The notes below the pieces were generated by a model. That model was not told the origin of the DNA and searched no databases. It worked only from the letters and a program-made list of their open reading frames with translations. A stretch of 64,000 nt of DNA from a bacterium (lineage in GTDB: Bacteria; Bdellovibrionota; UBA1018). Position numbers and translations under genes: made by a program. Numbering within the stretch: the first letter of the stretch is position 1; each line of letters starts with the position of its first letter. Of this stretch, positions 26,239 through 35,309 are shown piece by piece. Where the stretch lies: positions 98,993 to 162,992 of the forward strand of contig JAIEMT010000003.1 in assembly GCA_019751945.1 (NCBI GenBank), read 5' to 3'.

Positions 26239-27009
26239 ATGAATATCTACGTTTGCATCAAACAAGTTCCTGACACCGAAACCAAGATCAAGCTCAACTC
26301 CGATAACACCGGAATTGACACGGCGGGCATCAAATGGATCATGTCCCCGTACGATGAATTTGCTGTCGAAGAAGCCCTTCGTCTCCGCGAAAAAAATGCG
26401 GGTAGCACGGTGACTGTACTTTCTGCTGGCCCAGCTCGAGTGGTGGAAGCCATTCGAACTGCACTCGCCATGGGCGCTGACCATGGCATTCACGTGGAGA
26501 TTCCCGAAACCGCAGACAGCAACATGTCTGCAAAAGCTCTTGCCGGCGCTTTGAAAAAAGAAGCCAAAGTGGACATCGTTTTCACCGGCAAAGAAGCCAT
26601 CGACGACGGCGCTGCCCAAGTCAGTCAGCTCGCTGCAGAATATTTCGGCATTCCCTGTGTGACGGTTGTTTTGGGAGTGGAGTATGGCGCCTCCTTGAAG
26701 TGTAAGCGCGAAATCGAGGGAGGTGCTTTTGAAATGGTGGAAACCCCCCTTCCTGCTTGGATCGCCGCTCAAAAGGGCATGAACGAACCTCGTTACGCGA
26801 GCCTTCCCAACATCATGAAGGCCAAGAAAAAAGAAGTGAAGGCGCTGAAAGCTGCTGACGTAGGCGTTGCCGATAGCGACCAAAAGATTCGATTTAAAAA
26901 CTTTGAATTGCCGCCGCCGAAACAAGCTGGAAAGAAAATTGCGGGAGAACCGGCAGCGCAGGCTAAAGAACTCGTGCGTCTCCTCCACGAAGAAGCGAAG
27001 GTGGTGTAG
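26239..27009 (+). CDS. etfB: electron transfer flavoprotein beta subunit
   Basis: The AMP-binding subunit of ETF, which collects electrons from acyl-CoA dehydrogenases. The 256-residue product has the canonical start (MNIYVCIKQVPDTETKIKL), SPYDEFAVEEALRLRE, AMGADHG and TGKEAIDDGAAQV. GGAG lies upstream of the ATG. It is followed two bases after its stop by etfA. The gap of 24 bp from dapL means it may be read from the dap operon as well. Confidence 0.94.
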   Translation: MNIYVCIKQVPDTETKIKLNSDNTGIDTAGIKWIMSPYDEFAVEEALRLREKNAGSTVTVLSAGPARVVEAIRTALAMGADHGIHVEIPETADSNMSAKALAGALKKEAKVDIVFTGKEAIDDGAAQVSQLAAEYFGIPCVTVVLGVEYGASLKCKREIEGGAFEMVETPLPAWIAAQKGMNEPRYASLPNIMKAKKKEVKALKAADVGVADSDQKIRFKNFELPPPKQAGKKIAGEPAAQAKELVRLLHEEAKVV

Positions 27010-27011
27010 TC

Positions 27012-27980
27012 ATGGCAAAAGTTCTAGTCGTTGCTGAACAACGGGATGGTCGTCTTAAGAAATCTTCTTTCGAACTTTTAGGCGCTTCTTCTGCTGCGGG
27101 AAATGAAACTCACGCCATTCTTTTAGGAGAAGGCGTTGCAGCCCTCGGAAAAGAACTGGGTCAGTACGGAGCAAAGACGGTTCACGTCGCAGACTCCCCT
27201 GCCCTGAAATTTTATACCGGCGAAGCCCACGCCAAGATCATTTTGGATTTTGCGAAGTCTCAAGGATTTGATGTCATTCTTGGCAGTCACACCCCCACGG
27301 GTCGAGATCTTATGCCCCGCATTGCCGCTGGCTTAAATGTCGGCCTCGCAAGCGATTGCACCAGTCTGAAATTTGAAGGCAACAAGATCAAGGTTCGCCG
27401 CCCCGTTTACGCCGGCAAGGCCACAGCTGAAGTGGAATTCATTGGAAACGGGCCCCAGATGGCTTCTTTCCGTCCCAATGCGTTGGGAGTTCCGAAGCCG
27501 GACACAGGAAAGAGCGCAGAAGTCGCAAACCTGAGCCCTGCTACCTCTGGATTTAAAACCAAGGTGAGTGATGTCGCCAAAGGAGCCAGCGGCCGTCCGG
27601 ATGTCACCGAAGCCGCGATTGTCGTTTCTGGTGGTCGCGCCATGAAGAACGCTGAGAACTTCAAAATCTTAGAAGAGATGGCGGATGTTCTTGGCGCTGC
27701 TGTCGGCGCTTCCCGAGCAGCAGTTGACTCAGGTTTCCGCCCGCATCGCGACCAAGTCGGCCAAACCGGAAAAGTGGTCTCTCCCGCTCTTTACATCGCT
27801 TGTGGAATCAGCGGAGCCATTCAGCATCTCGCTGGGATGAGAACCTCTAAGGTGATCGTCGCCATCAACACGGATCCGGAAGCTCCGATTTTTCAAATCG
27901 CCGATTACGGAGTGGTGGCCGACCTCTTTGCAGAGGTTCCGCTCCTCACTGCTGAATTTAAGAAACTGAAAGAGCACTAA
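27012..27980 (+). CDS. etfA: electron transfer flavoprotein alpha subunit
   Basis: FAD-binding subunit of ETF, 322 residues. The C-terminal FAD domain is complete: SGGRAMKNAENF, GASRAAVDSGF, QVGQTGKVVSPALYIACGISG, HLAGM and AINTDPEAPIFQIADYGVVADL. The N-terminal half has the expected LGSHTPTGRDLMPRIA. It forms an obvious pair with etfB and lies 57 bp before the membrane oxidoreductase that probably accepts its electrons. Confidence 0.95.
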   Translation: MAKVLVVAEQRDGRLKKSSFELLGASSAAGNETHAILLGEGVAALGKELGQYGAKTVHVADSPALKFYTGEAHAKIILDFAKSQGFDVILGSHTPTGRDLMPRIAAGLNVGLASDCTSLKFEGNKIKVRRPVYAGKATAEVEFIGNGPQMASFRPNALGVPKPDTGKSAEVANLSPATSGFKTKVSDVAKGASGRPDVTEAAIVVSGGRAMKNAENFKILEEMADVLGAAVGASRAAVDSGFRPHRDQVGQTGKVVSPALYIACGISGAIQHLAGMRTSKVIVAINTDPEAPIFQIADYGVVADLFAEVPLLTAEFKKLKEH

Positions 27981-28037
27981 GAGCTTTCCGAGTCTTACCC
28001 TCTGGCATATTTCCGGGAATGGCCATAAACTAGCGTC

Positions 28038-30014
28038 ATGACCTGGCAAACCTTTCTGTTCATTCTCGTCGCTGGAGGCGCGTTTGGTTACTCCGGCTAT
28101 CGCTTTTCAATCCTGATTCGTCTGCTCAAAGCGCAAAAGGGCCAAGCCAACCGCTTAGATCAGATCCCCGCCCGAATCGGCACCACGATTTTGAACGTTC
28201 TGGGACAGAAGGCCGTCCTCCAAAAGAAAGCCGTGGGCATCATGCACGCCACGATCTTCTGGGGCTTCATCATTATAACGATCGGCACCCTGGAGCAGTT
28301 TGTCAGCACTCTGTACGCTCCTGCCAATTTTGAATTCATCGGTCACACGGCTTACTCCGGTTTAGTTTTCATTCAAGACATCCTCACCGTGTTGGTCCTG
28401 GCAGCGGTGGGCTACGCTTGCTACCGCCGCTACATTGTTCGCCCGGAAGCCCTCGGAAAATCAAAAGACGCGGACCTGGTGCTGGCCTTCACGGCATCTT
28501 TGATGGTGGCCATCCTTCTGATGAATGGTTTCCACATTCTTTCGGCGTCGCCCTGGTATCAAGACTCGATGCCGTTTTCGAAAATGCTGGCCATGATCTT
28601 AGCCGGAATGGGTTTTGGTCCCGGATCGAGCCACGTTCTGTGGCTCGTGTTTAAGTGGATCCACATGTTCCTGGTCTTGGGATTTGCCATGTACATCCCA
28701 GGCTCCAAGCACTTGCACGTGATTGCCGCTGGCCCGAATACTTTTTTCAAAACCATTCCCCGTGAAAAAGGAATGCGCCCGATTAACTTCGAAGACGAGA
28801 AGGTCACCCAGTACGGTGCCGCAAAGGTCACGGACTTTTCGTGGAAAGACACTCTCGACTATTACGCTTGTACCGAATGTGGCCGCTGCCAAGAAGTTTG
28901 CCCGGCCCACAACACACAGAAGCCCTTGAATCCGAAAATGTTGATCAAGGATCTGAAGGAAAATCTCTACCGCAATAAAGAAAAGGTCTTGGCCGGTAAG
29001 TACGACGAAGTGACCTCCGTAATCGACGAGAACGTCACCGACGATGTCATTTGGGCCTGCACCTCTTGCCGCGCTTGCGAAATCGCCTGCCCGGTATTCA
29101 TTGAACACACCGACAAGATCTACGATATTCGCCGGAACTTGGTGATGATGGAGTCTCGCTTCCCAGCCGAAGCTCAGACCATCTTTAAGAACATGGAAAC
29201 CAATGCCACCCCTTGGGCCTTCAGCAGCGCGGATCGCGGGAAGTGGTCAGAGGGCCTTTCCGTTCGCACCATGGCCGAAGATCCGAAGGTAGACGTACTT
29301 CTTTGGGTCGGCTGCGCTGGCTCTTACGACGACAGAAACAAGAAAGTGCTCCGTTCGTTTTCAACCCTACTGAAGAAAGCAGGAGTGAAGTTTGCGATTT
29401 TAGGAACAGAAGAACAGTGCACGGGCGACCCCGCTCGCCGAATTGGTAACGAATACCTGTTCCAAACCCTGGCTAAGGCGAACATTGAAACTTTGAATCG
29501 ATACGAAGTGAAAAGAATTGTCACCGCTTGCCCTCATTGCTTCAACAGCTTAAAGAATGAGTACAAGGACTTCGGTGGCAACTACGAGGTCTTCCACCAC
29601 TCTCAATACATCGCGAAGTTAATTGGCGAAGGAAAGTTGAAACCCACGAAGGGTGTCGATGAAACCATTGCCTACCACGACAGCTGTTACTTGGGTCGTT
29701 GGAACAATGTGTACGAAGATCCGCGCCAATCCATTCAAGCCATTCCTTCAGCGCGCTTGGTAGAAATCAAAGCCAATCACGACAAGAGCATGTGCTGTGG
29801 AGCCGGTGGCGGCCGCATGTTCTTAGAAGAAAAAATTGGAAAGCGCGTGAACATCGCTCGCACTGAACAGGCCTTAGAAACTAAGGCCTCTATCGTCGCT
29901 GCGGCATGCCCATTCTGCATGACCATGATCACCGACGGAGTGAAAGCCAAGGAAATGTCTGACAAGGTTCGGGTCATGGACATTGCGGAGCTAGTGGACC
30001 AAGCCACCCCCTGA
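28038..30014 (+). CDS. membrane (Fe-S) oxidoreductase, ETF:quinone oxidoreductase type
   Basis: A 658-residue membrane protein combining an N-terminal haem/quinone-type domain with about six membrane segments (up to 230), two [4Fe-4S] motifs (CTECGRCQEVCP at 278-289 and CTSCRACEIACP at 341-352) and two cysteine-rich CCG domains (from about 426 and in the CCGAGGGRMF region). This architecture and the position after etfBA match the EtfD/EMO-type enzymes that pass electrons from ETF to menaquinone. Related heterodisulfide-reductase DE fusions exist, but the ETF context favours the quinone role. Confidence 0.87.
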   Translation: MTWQTFLFILVAGGAFGYSGYRFSILIRLLKAQKGQANRLDQIPARIGTTILNVLGQKAVLQKKAVGIMHATIFWGFIIITIGTLEQFVSTLYAPANFEFIGHTAYSGLVFIQDILTVLVLAAVGYACYRRYIVRPEALGKSKDADLVLAFTASLMVAILLMNGFHILSASPWYQDSMPFSKMLAMILAGMGFGPGSSHVLWLVFKWIHMFLVLGFAMYIPGSKHLHVIAAGPNTFFKTIPREKGMRPINFEDEKVTQYGAAKVTDFSWKDTLDYYACTECGRCQEVCPAHNTQKPLNPKMLIKDLKENLYRNKEKVLAGKYDEVTSVIDENVTDDVIWACTSCRACEIACPVFIEHTDKIYDIRRNLVMMESRFPAEAQTIFKNMETNATPWAFSSADRGKWSEGLSVRTMAEDPKVDVLLWVGCAGSYDDRNKKVLRSFSTLLKKAGVKFAILGTEEQCTGDPARRIGNEYLFQTLAKANIETLNRYEVKRIVTACPHCFNSLKNEYKDFGGNYEVFHHSQYIAKLIGEGKLKPTKGVDETIAYHDSCYLGRWNNVYEDPRQSIQAIPSARLVEIKANHDKSMCCGAGGGRMFLEEKIGKRVNIARTEQALETKASIVAAACPFCMTMITDGVKAKEMSDKVRVMDIAELVDQATP

Positions 30015-30041
30015 ACCAAAAGGTGGTCCCCTCCTTTTGGT
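30015..30041 (+). terminator. hairpin after the ETF oxidoreductase gene
   Basis: A 9-bp perfect stem (ACCAAAAGG with CCTTTTGGT) around a nine-base loop begins one base after the stop at 30014. No T-run follows, so it may end transcription only weakly, or protect the 3' end of the mRNA. Confidence 0.45.
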
Positions 30042-30158
30042 GGTAAGAATTACACGCCCCGTCTAAGAGATAGGCGCCCCGGCGTCGGTTTATTCTATTT
30101 TATCTGTGTAACCAGCTCATTTAACTGGGGTCATTTCGACCCAAGCCCCTCTTCGGAC

Positions 30159-30174
30159 TGGCATAAAGATTGGA
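30159..30174 (+). promoter_or_regulatory. sigma-54-like -24/-12 site
   Basis: TGGCAT-N5-TTGGA keeps the GG at -24 and TTG at -12 with the correct 10-base spacing but has GG where the -12 consensus has GC. It lies about 40 bp before the lipoprotein start at 30212. Weak by itself. Confidence 0.28.
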
Positions 30175-30211
30175 TTACGAGAGTCGACGCCCGAGAGGCG
30201 AAAGGGTTCCA

Positions 30212-30721
30212 ATGGCCAGTTTAAATAAAAAATATGCAATAAATACCTTCACCTTAGTGGCCCTCACTCTGGCTATCGCACGCTGCAGCCCCCTTGGCCC
30301 GAGCGTTCTAAAACATACTATTAATGAAGGGGAGGATCGCGATGTGCAAGCCGTCCTCGAACTAGAAATGAGGGAAGCAAGCCCCCGCGCCCTGGTTGTG
30401 GCGTCTTCTGAAAATGGAGCAAGCGGATCTCAGATCGTTCTCTCTGCCGAACAATTGGCGGCACTGAAGTCCTCGAAAGCGACTCCTCTTAATCTGCCCT
30501 ATGAAGGTAAGGTCCTCTCGCCGTGTCAGGCAATCTTCAATCTCGACACCAAGGAACCCACTGGTGCTCCGTCGAATATCGGAACCTTTGCGGCTGACTT
30601 GGTCAAACGAACTCCGAATCCGAATTGGATGTTAGAAATTCAGCCCGGTGTTCCGGCTGAAGTCGTTCAATATGTTTTAGATCACACGCTCAGTGTGAAT
30701 GTGACCTGCGCTGGTCTCTAA
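30212..30721 (+). CDS. probable secreted or lipoprotein of unknown function
   Basis: A 169-residue product from ATG 30212, preceded by AAAGGG. The N-terminus is a signal sequence ending AIARCSPLGP; a lipoprotein cysteine (Cys25) is possible although Arg at -1 is atypical. The mature part has two cysteines, one in SPCQAIF and one near the C-terminus, that could pair. No family recognised. It stands alone and converges with the RHH-like gene. Confidence 0.62.
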   Translation: MASLNKKYAINTFTLVALTLAIARCSPLGPSVLKHTINEGEDRDVQAVLELEMREASPRALVVASSENGASGSQIVLSAEQLAALKSSKATPLNLPYEGKVLSPCQAIFNLDTKEPTGAPSNIGTFAADLVKRTPNPNWMLEIQPGVPAEVVQYVLDHTLSVNVTCAGL

Positions 30722-30727
30722 ACGAAA

Positions 30728-30955
30728 TTAAGCCGAACGAACTTTCGACTCTTTTGAATGCGACTGCTGTTGGTCATAGTTCGCAGGAAGAAAATCTTTG
30801 TGCGCAGAGATGAAGCGCTTCAACGCCGTGTTGGCCAATTCCGACTTAGAAAGTTTGCTGTGCTTTTCCATAGCAAGTAATCGCTCGAGCACTTCCTTTT
30901 CGACTTCGATTTCTAACTTTCCTACTGGGCCGTTCAATTTGTAATCATCACGCAT
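30728..30955 (-). CDS. small ribbon-helix-helix-like protein
   Basis: A 75-residue protein. KLEIEVEKEVLERLLAMEKHSKLSKSELANTALKRFI has the strand-helix-helix layout of small CopG/Arc-type DNA-binding proteins, followed by a polar tail. It lies 11 bp after the VWA gene and looks like the last gene of the lysine-catabolic unit, so it could be its regulator. No toxin partner is present next to it, which argues against an antitoxin. The family call is tentative. Confidence 0.55.
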   Translation of the reverse strand: MRDDYKLNGPVGKLEIEVEKEVLERLLAMEKHSKLSKSELANTALKRFISAHKDFLPANYDQQQSHSKESKVRSA

Positions 30956-30966
30956 AGAATTTATCT

Positions 30967-31923
30967 TTAACTTGAGAGAGACCTTCCTCGCAACAGATCT
31001 TTGACCACCCCATACATGATCTGAGGCAAGACCTCGAGTTCATCCACTTCACGGAGAGAACCACTCCCCTTTCGAGCCAGCTCCCGACAGAGCTCTAAGC
31101 TCGCTCTTTCCTTCCCCATTTTTAATACTACGAGGTGAGGAAAGCGGACGGCCAAATAGGCCGGATCACGACCCGCCGTATATTTTCCGTCGGTCAGAAG
31201 CACCGTCGATGGTGGTCGAGATTGCCCGCCCGACCTAACGCTGCGTACCAGTTTAAGGGACCCCCGCAACCCATCTTCGAGGTGCGTGTAGCCCTGGGCG
31301 GGAACATCTAAGAAGCGCTCCAGGAGCTCCTGTAAAGTAATTCGTTCGTCTGGACGTTTTAAAACCTGGGCCTCGTTTTCAAAGGCGATGATGCCAATGG
31401 GATCTTCCGGAAACTGAAGCAAGACCACGGCCAAGGCTACCGCGGTAAGCGCCAGCTTTTCGCCCGTCATCGAAAGACTCGTGTCCACACTGAGTATCAC
31501 GGGCTGACGTCGGTGAACCCAGTAGCTCATCCAAACATCGTGTTCGGTCAGGGGGACTTTGTTCTTGCCGGAGACAGCCCCCGCCACGGAAACAATCGAG
31601 TTCTCTATCGTCTCTTCCAAATCAATTTCGGTAAGCTCGGCGTCGCCGGGAACATCGGGCCAGGGAGCCACCCGCTGCTCCATGGGATGCACTACAGAAC
31701 CCAAGACTGCTTTGGCTCGGATCAAGACGGCTTCAGCAGAAAGCCGGCGAAGCTGCCTAGCCACCTTCTGCATTCCCGGTCGAGTTTTAAATTCGTGGTA
31801 GCGAGTGGCAATGTCCCAAGCACTGGCTGAAACAATATCGTCTGCAGAGGAACCATCCTCGTGGCTGGCTCCCATCAAAAAGGGCTGAGCCATTTGTTCC
31901 AGAGCCAGGAACATCGACGGCAT
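30967..31923 (-). CDS. VWA domain protein, partner of a MoxR ATPase
   Basis: A 318-residue protein with a helical N-terminal 130 residues and a von Willebrand A domain carrying an intact MIDAS (DTSLS, Asp147, Ser149, Ser151) and LLTDGKYTAG. VWA partners of MoxR ATPases link the motor to a target enzyme (for example CbbO, NorD, CobT). ATG 31923 has no good ribosome site; the same frame stays open for 20 more codons up to the end of the ATPase gene, where an A10 run would allow a frameshift fusion (see the slippery site). Alone or fused, it probably acts on KamDE; that target is inference. Confidence 0.82.
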   Translation of the reverse strand: MPSMFLALEQMAQPFLMGASHEDGSSADDIVSASAWDIATRYHEFKTRPGMQKVARQLRRLSAEAVLIRAKAVLGSVVHPMEQRVAPWPDVPGDAELTEIDLEETIENSIVSVAGAVSGKNKVPLTEHDVWMSYWVHRRQPVILSVDTSLSMTGEKLALTAVALAVVLLQFPEDPIGIIAFENEAQVLKRPDERITLQELLERFLDVPAQGYTHLEDGLRGSLKLVRSVRSGGQSRPPSTVLLTDGKYTAGRDPAYLAVRFPHLVVLKMGKERASLELCRELARKGSGSLREVDELEVLPQIMYGVVKDLLRGRSLSS

Positions 31924-31982
31924 GTCCGCTTCTTCGGTTTTGAATTTGATGGAGTCGTAACCCGCAGTCGGAGCCTTAGCCT

Positions 31983-32876
31983 TTAATTCTTTTTTTTTTG
32001 ACGAGCCGGCTCAGCCGAACCCAACTGATTGATCACTTGATCAGCCCACTCTCGCAGCAAGCTTTCGATCTCTTGTTGATGCGAGTTCTGAGAATCTGCC
32101 TCGCGCTCAATCTCAATACGAGTCGGAAGCGCCATCAACACTGCCGTGAGAAAGGCTGTCTGGAAATCCTTGCCCTGAGCCATGAGCACAGCACCCAGGT
32201 CTGCGATACTTTGCGCAGCACGAACCGAAGCCCCTCGTCGAACGCGGGGATGATCACGAGTCAATCTCACGATTCGTACGGCTGCCTTGGGCAATCGCGG
32301 ATCTAATTTTTGGCGATTGGATACGATGGCGATTTCTTCTTCTTCGGACTGGTAATCAATCACCACCAATTCGAAGCGATCTAACATGGCTTCGCTCAAG
32401 TGCGACGTTGCCACGAACTCTTTCGGATTCTGAGTGGCGATGACCTGAAAACCCTCTTTCGCCTTCACCTCACCCAGTCGAGGAACCGAAATCATTTTCT
32501 CATCGATGGCAGGGAGCAGAACGTTTTGCACACCCTCGGGCAGGCGATTCAACTCATTGATGAACAGGATTCCGCCGGCCTTCATCGCTTCGACCAATGG
32601 GCCGGGCACGAAAGCATTGGCAGTAAATCCTTTTTTAATCACAGTGGGTGGATCAAACCAGCCGGAGAGTTTCTGCTCCGAGTAGCGACCATCTCCGTCA
32701 ATTCGAAAAACAGGGCGCTTCAATCGCTGAGTAACCGCGAGAGCAAGGTGAGTTTTTCCAACTCCAACCGGTCCTTCTAACAAAACATTTCGGCGCGCTT
32801 GAATGCACGCTTCCAGCCGCTCGAGTTCTGACTCGCGTCCGACTAAGAAAAATTTGGAGGCCGTCTTCACGCTCAT
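31983..32876 (-). CDS. MoxR-type AAA+ ATPase after kamE
   Basis: A 297-residue AAA+ ATPase with Walker A GPVGVGKT (35-42), Walker B GGILFINELNRL, sensor region ATQNP and a C-terminal lid. It belongs to the MoxR group, which work with VWA proteins to activate or load cofactors on enzymes. It overlaps kamE by 4 bp (ATGA), so it is co-translated with the aminomutase. The C-terminal end is QKKKN, encoded by the A10 run. Confidence 0.88.
   Translation of the reverse strand: MSVKTASKFFLVGRESELERLEACIQARRNVLLEGPVGVGKTHLALAVTQRLKRPVFRIDGDGRYSEQKLSGWFDPPTVIKKGFTANAFVPGPLVEAMKAGGILFINELNRLPEGVQNVLLPAIDEKMISVPRLGEVKAKEGFQVIATQNPKEFVATSHLSEAMLDRFELVVIDYQSEEEEIAIVSNRQKLDPRLPKAAVRIVRLTRDHPRVRRGASVRAAQSIADLGAVLMAQGKDFQTAFLTAVLMALPTRIEIEREADSQNSHQQEIESLLREWADQVINQLGSAEPARQKKKN
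31989..32001 (-). other. A10 tract with in-frame A-AAA-AAG slippery heptamer
   Basis: On the coding strand the end of the ATPase reads CAA AAA AAA AAG AAT TAA. The last bases form A AAA AAG, the dnaX-type -1 slippery heptamer, positioned correctly in the ATPase frame. A -1 shift continues as GAA TTA AAG through 20 open codons into the VWA gene, giving a MoxR-VWA fusion of about 635 residues. A one-base transcriptional slip on A10 would do the same. A sequencing error in the homopolymer is the main alternative. Confidence 0.5.
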
Positions 32877-33730
32877 CTCTTCCCTTTTTTCTTACTCTTG
32901 CTGACCGACTTCTTCTTAGTGGGCTTAGCTTTACCCGACTTTTTGGGCTTGGCTTCTTTCTTTTCGCCTGGCTCCGAATTCCTTCGCAGGTATTCGTCCA
33001 CAATATAGCTCGCCACATCGGAGGGCTTCGTGCCCACCCCAAAACCGGCATCAAATCCGCACTCCATTGCCAGAGGATGCGTCACTCGCGGACCACCGGC
33101 GATGAAGATAATCTGATTCCGAAGCCCTTGCTTCTCAGCCCGTTCGACCAGATCCTTAAAATCCTTGATGTGAATATTATGCTGCGTAACCACCTTGGAA
33201 ACAAGTATGGCGTCAGCCTTTTCTTGAATCGCCAACTTCAGCAGTTCTTCATTGAGAACCTGCGCCCCGAGATTGCGGGCATCGAGCCACTGATAGCGCT
33301 CAAGACCGTAATCGCCCGCAAACCCTTTCATATTCATGATGGCGTCGATGCCTACCGTGTGTGCGTCGTAACCCGTGCAGGCTCCCAGGACCACCAGCTT
33401 TCGACCAATCTTGGTCTTAATCAACTCGTCGATTTCATCGCGGGAGCGCTTCTGTGCCTCGACCTTTAATACCCGAATCTCGGTGAAATCCACTGAACCC
33501 TTTAAGTTTCCATAAATCACGAAGAGAGAAAATCCATCGGCGGCCTTTTCCATTGTGGCCACCTTGATTTGTTCCAAGCCCATGCGCTGAGCAGTGAGAA
33601 CCGCTGCCTCTCGAGCTTCGGGAGAAGGCTCGACCGGCAAAGTAAAACAAACCTGGACCGTTCCGTCGTCCATGATGTCGCCGTACGGTCGCAGCTTTTT
33701 TAAATTCGGAACTTTCGCCTGACCCGACAT
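32873..33730 (-). CDS. kamE: lysine 5,6-aminomutase beta subunit
   Basis: B12-binding subunit of the PLP- and adenosylcobalamin-dependent enzyme that moves the terminal amino group of beta-lysine. The start is ATG 33730 (MSGQAKVPNLKK), with AGGA upstream; 285 residues. DAHTVG (His124 as cobalt ligand) and Lys135 (MNMKGFAGDYG), 11 residues further, correspond to the axial His and PLP-binding Lys known from the Clostridium enzyme. A C-terminal tail of about 30 residues is almost only Lys, Ser, Pro and Ala and is probably disordered. The gene begins 7 bp after kamD. Confidence 0.94.
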   Translation of the reverse strand: MSGQAKVPNLKKLRPYGDIMDDGTVQVCFTLPVEPSPEAREAAVLTAQRMGLEQIKVATMEKAADGFSLFVIYGNLKGSVDFTEIRVLKVEAQKRSRDEIDELIKTKIGRKLVVLGACTGYDAHTVGIDAIMNMKGFAGDYGLERYQWLDARNLGAQVLNEELLKLAIQEKADAILVSKVVTQHNIHIKDFKDLVERAEKQGLRNQIIFIAGGPRVTHPLAMECGFDAGFGVGTKPSDVASYIVDEYLRRNSEPGEKKEAKPKKSGKAKPTKKKSVSKSKKKGKR

Positions 33731-33737
33731 TTCAATC

Positions 33738-35303
33738 CTATAAGTGTTCAAAGAAGGGGTTGAGGTAATCCACGTGACGAACAATCACGCCCTCATAACC
33801 CTTGCCGCTAGTTTCGCGTCTGCTGACCTCCGCAAACGCCTTTTCTTCAATCGCTTTAAACATGCCCTTGCTGCCGATCATTTCCAAATGATCCAAGGTA
33901 TCTTTCAAAACCTTATCGCCCCAGCCTTCAATAATGCCTTTGGGCTTGAACGTAATATCTTTACCGAGGTCGCGCGCGCCGTTGAAAATGTACTTCGCGT
34001 TTTTAATGCTCATCCATCGATCTTGTAAGAGTGGAGTATGCATCGCCTCAGTTGCCATACCCAAAAGCTGAATGGACTGTCCGGTCAGCACCCCCACGAA
34101 ATTAAACATGGCATCCATCAGGTGACTGTAAAAAATATCGCCACATTTAAACCGCGTGGGTGGCATGAACTTGATCGGGGCCTTCGGAAAAATATCGCGG
34201 GTCATCTGTGCGCGCGCAATTTCAAGCAAGAAGACATTGGGATGTTCGGGGTCCATCTCCTGCGCATGACCCAGCCCCATCTGGTCTTCGGTCATGTGCG
34301 CATGCAGAGCAAAGCGCTCGTTGATGAATTGAGAGGCCAAAACTTGGTGACCGTTTTCAACAGCGTCCGCCGTGGTGAGGTAATTGTCTTCACCCGTGTG
34401 AATAATGATCTTAGAGAGCGCAATAATTCTTCGCGAGAAGTGCTGATCTACCAACGTGCGCTTCATATTGATGTCGCGGAATAGAATTCCATACATCGCA
34501 TCGTTAAGTAAGAAGTCCAGACGCTCCATCGCGCCGAGAGCAGCGATCTCAGGCATACAAAGTCCCGAGCAATAGTTCGTCAAACGAATGTAGCGTTTCA
34601 GGCGAATGCTCTCTTCATCCAGAGCTTCCCGCATGATTCTAAAATTTTCCTGGGTGGCATAAGTGCCGCCGAAGCCTTCCGTCGTTGCTCCGTGCGGAAC
34701 ATAATCGAGCAGAGACTGAGCAGTACTGCGAATCACCGCGATGGCATCAGCGCCCGCCTGAGCGGCGGCACGCGCCTGAGTTACATCATCGTAAATATTC
34801 CCAGTCGCCACGATCACATAGATCAGGGGTTGTTGTGCGCCTACGGGCTTAAATGGATCTCCGGCTTGCTTCCGAATTCCATCCCGCTTTTCCCGGCGCT
34901 CGACCAACATCTTACACGCCGCTTTAACCAGTTCTTGAGATTTGCTTCGAATCTCCGCATCGCTCGCTTGGGGAAGTTTGCTCAGCGAAACTTTTCCAGA
35001 CGCCACTTGCTTTCCCAATTCTGCAGCCGGCATTTTCTTTTGAATCATGCCGTTTACGAACCACTTCAACACCCCCCGGTCGAGAAGCCTTTCGCCATGC
35101 AGCTGATCAATAATAGCGTTCGCTTCGGGAAACCATTGCTTGCCCCGCATGATGGCGCCGTTCACGCCGAGCAGACGCAGAGTCGCGCGTTCGATAGCAA
35201 TAGTGGTGTGCGTGTCGATCATCTTTTCGACGGGCACGGCAATCTGCCGCGCTAGCTCTCGACAGCGATCAATGGTTTTCTGGTCTAAAGAAAGACTCGC
35301 CAT
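33738..35303 (-). CDS. kamD: lysine 5,6-aminomutase alpha subunit
   Basis: Catalytic TIM-barrel subunit of 521 residues, the usual size for KamD. Recognisable stretches include TNYCSGLCMPEIAALGAMERLD, GILFRDINMKRTLVDQHFSRRI and FALHAHMTEDQMGLGHAQEMDP. It forms the enzyme with KamE. The GGAAGT before the ATG overlaps the kdd stop codon (6-bp gap), so kdd, kamD and kamE are consecutive steps of one operon. Confidence 0.96.
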   Translation of the reverse strand: MASLSLDQKTIDRCRELARQIAVPVEKMIDTHTTIAIERATLRLLGVNGAIMRGKQWFPEANAIIDQLHGERLLDRGVLKWFVNGMIQKKMPAAELGKQVASGKVSLSKLPQASDAEIRSKSQELVKAACKMLVERREKRDGIRKQAGDPFKPVGAQQPLIYVIVATGNIYDDVTQARAAAQAGADAIAVIRSTAQSLLDYVPHGATTEGFGGTYATQENFRIMREALDEESIRLKRYIRLTNYCSGLCMPEIAALGAMERLDFLLNDAMYGILFRDINMKRTLVDQHFSRRIIALSKIIIHTGEDNYLTTADAVENGHQVLASQFINERFALHAHMTEDQMGLGHAQEMDPEHPNVFLLEIARAQMTRDIFPKAPIKFMPPTRFKCGDIFYSHLMDAMFNFVGVLTGQSIQLLGMATEAMHTPLLQDRWMSIKNAKYIFNGARDLGKDITFKPKGIIEGWGDKVLKDTLDHLEMIGSKGMFKAIEEKAFAEVSRRETSGKGYEGVIVRHVDYLNPFFEHL

Positions 35304-35309
35304 ACTTCC

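Noticed and set aside
33744-34484. Plus-strand frames antisense to kamD
   Set aside because: Shadows of a strongly conserved gene; His/Asn-rich composition typical of reverse-frame translation.
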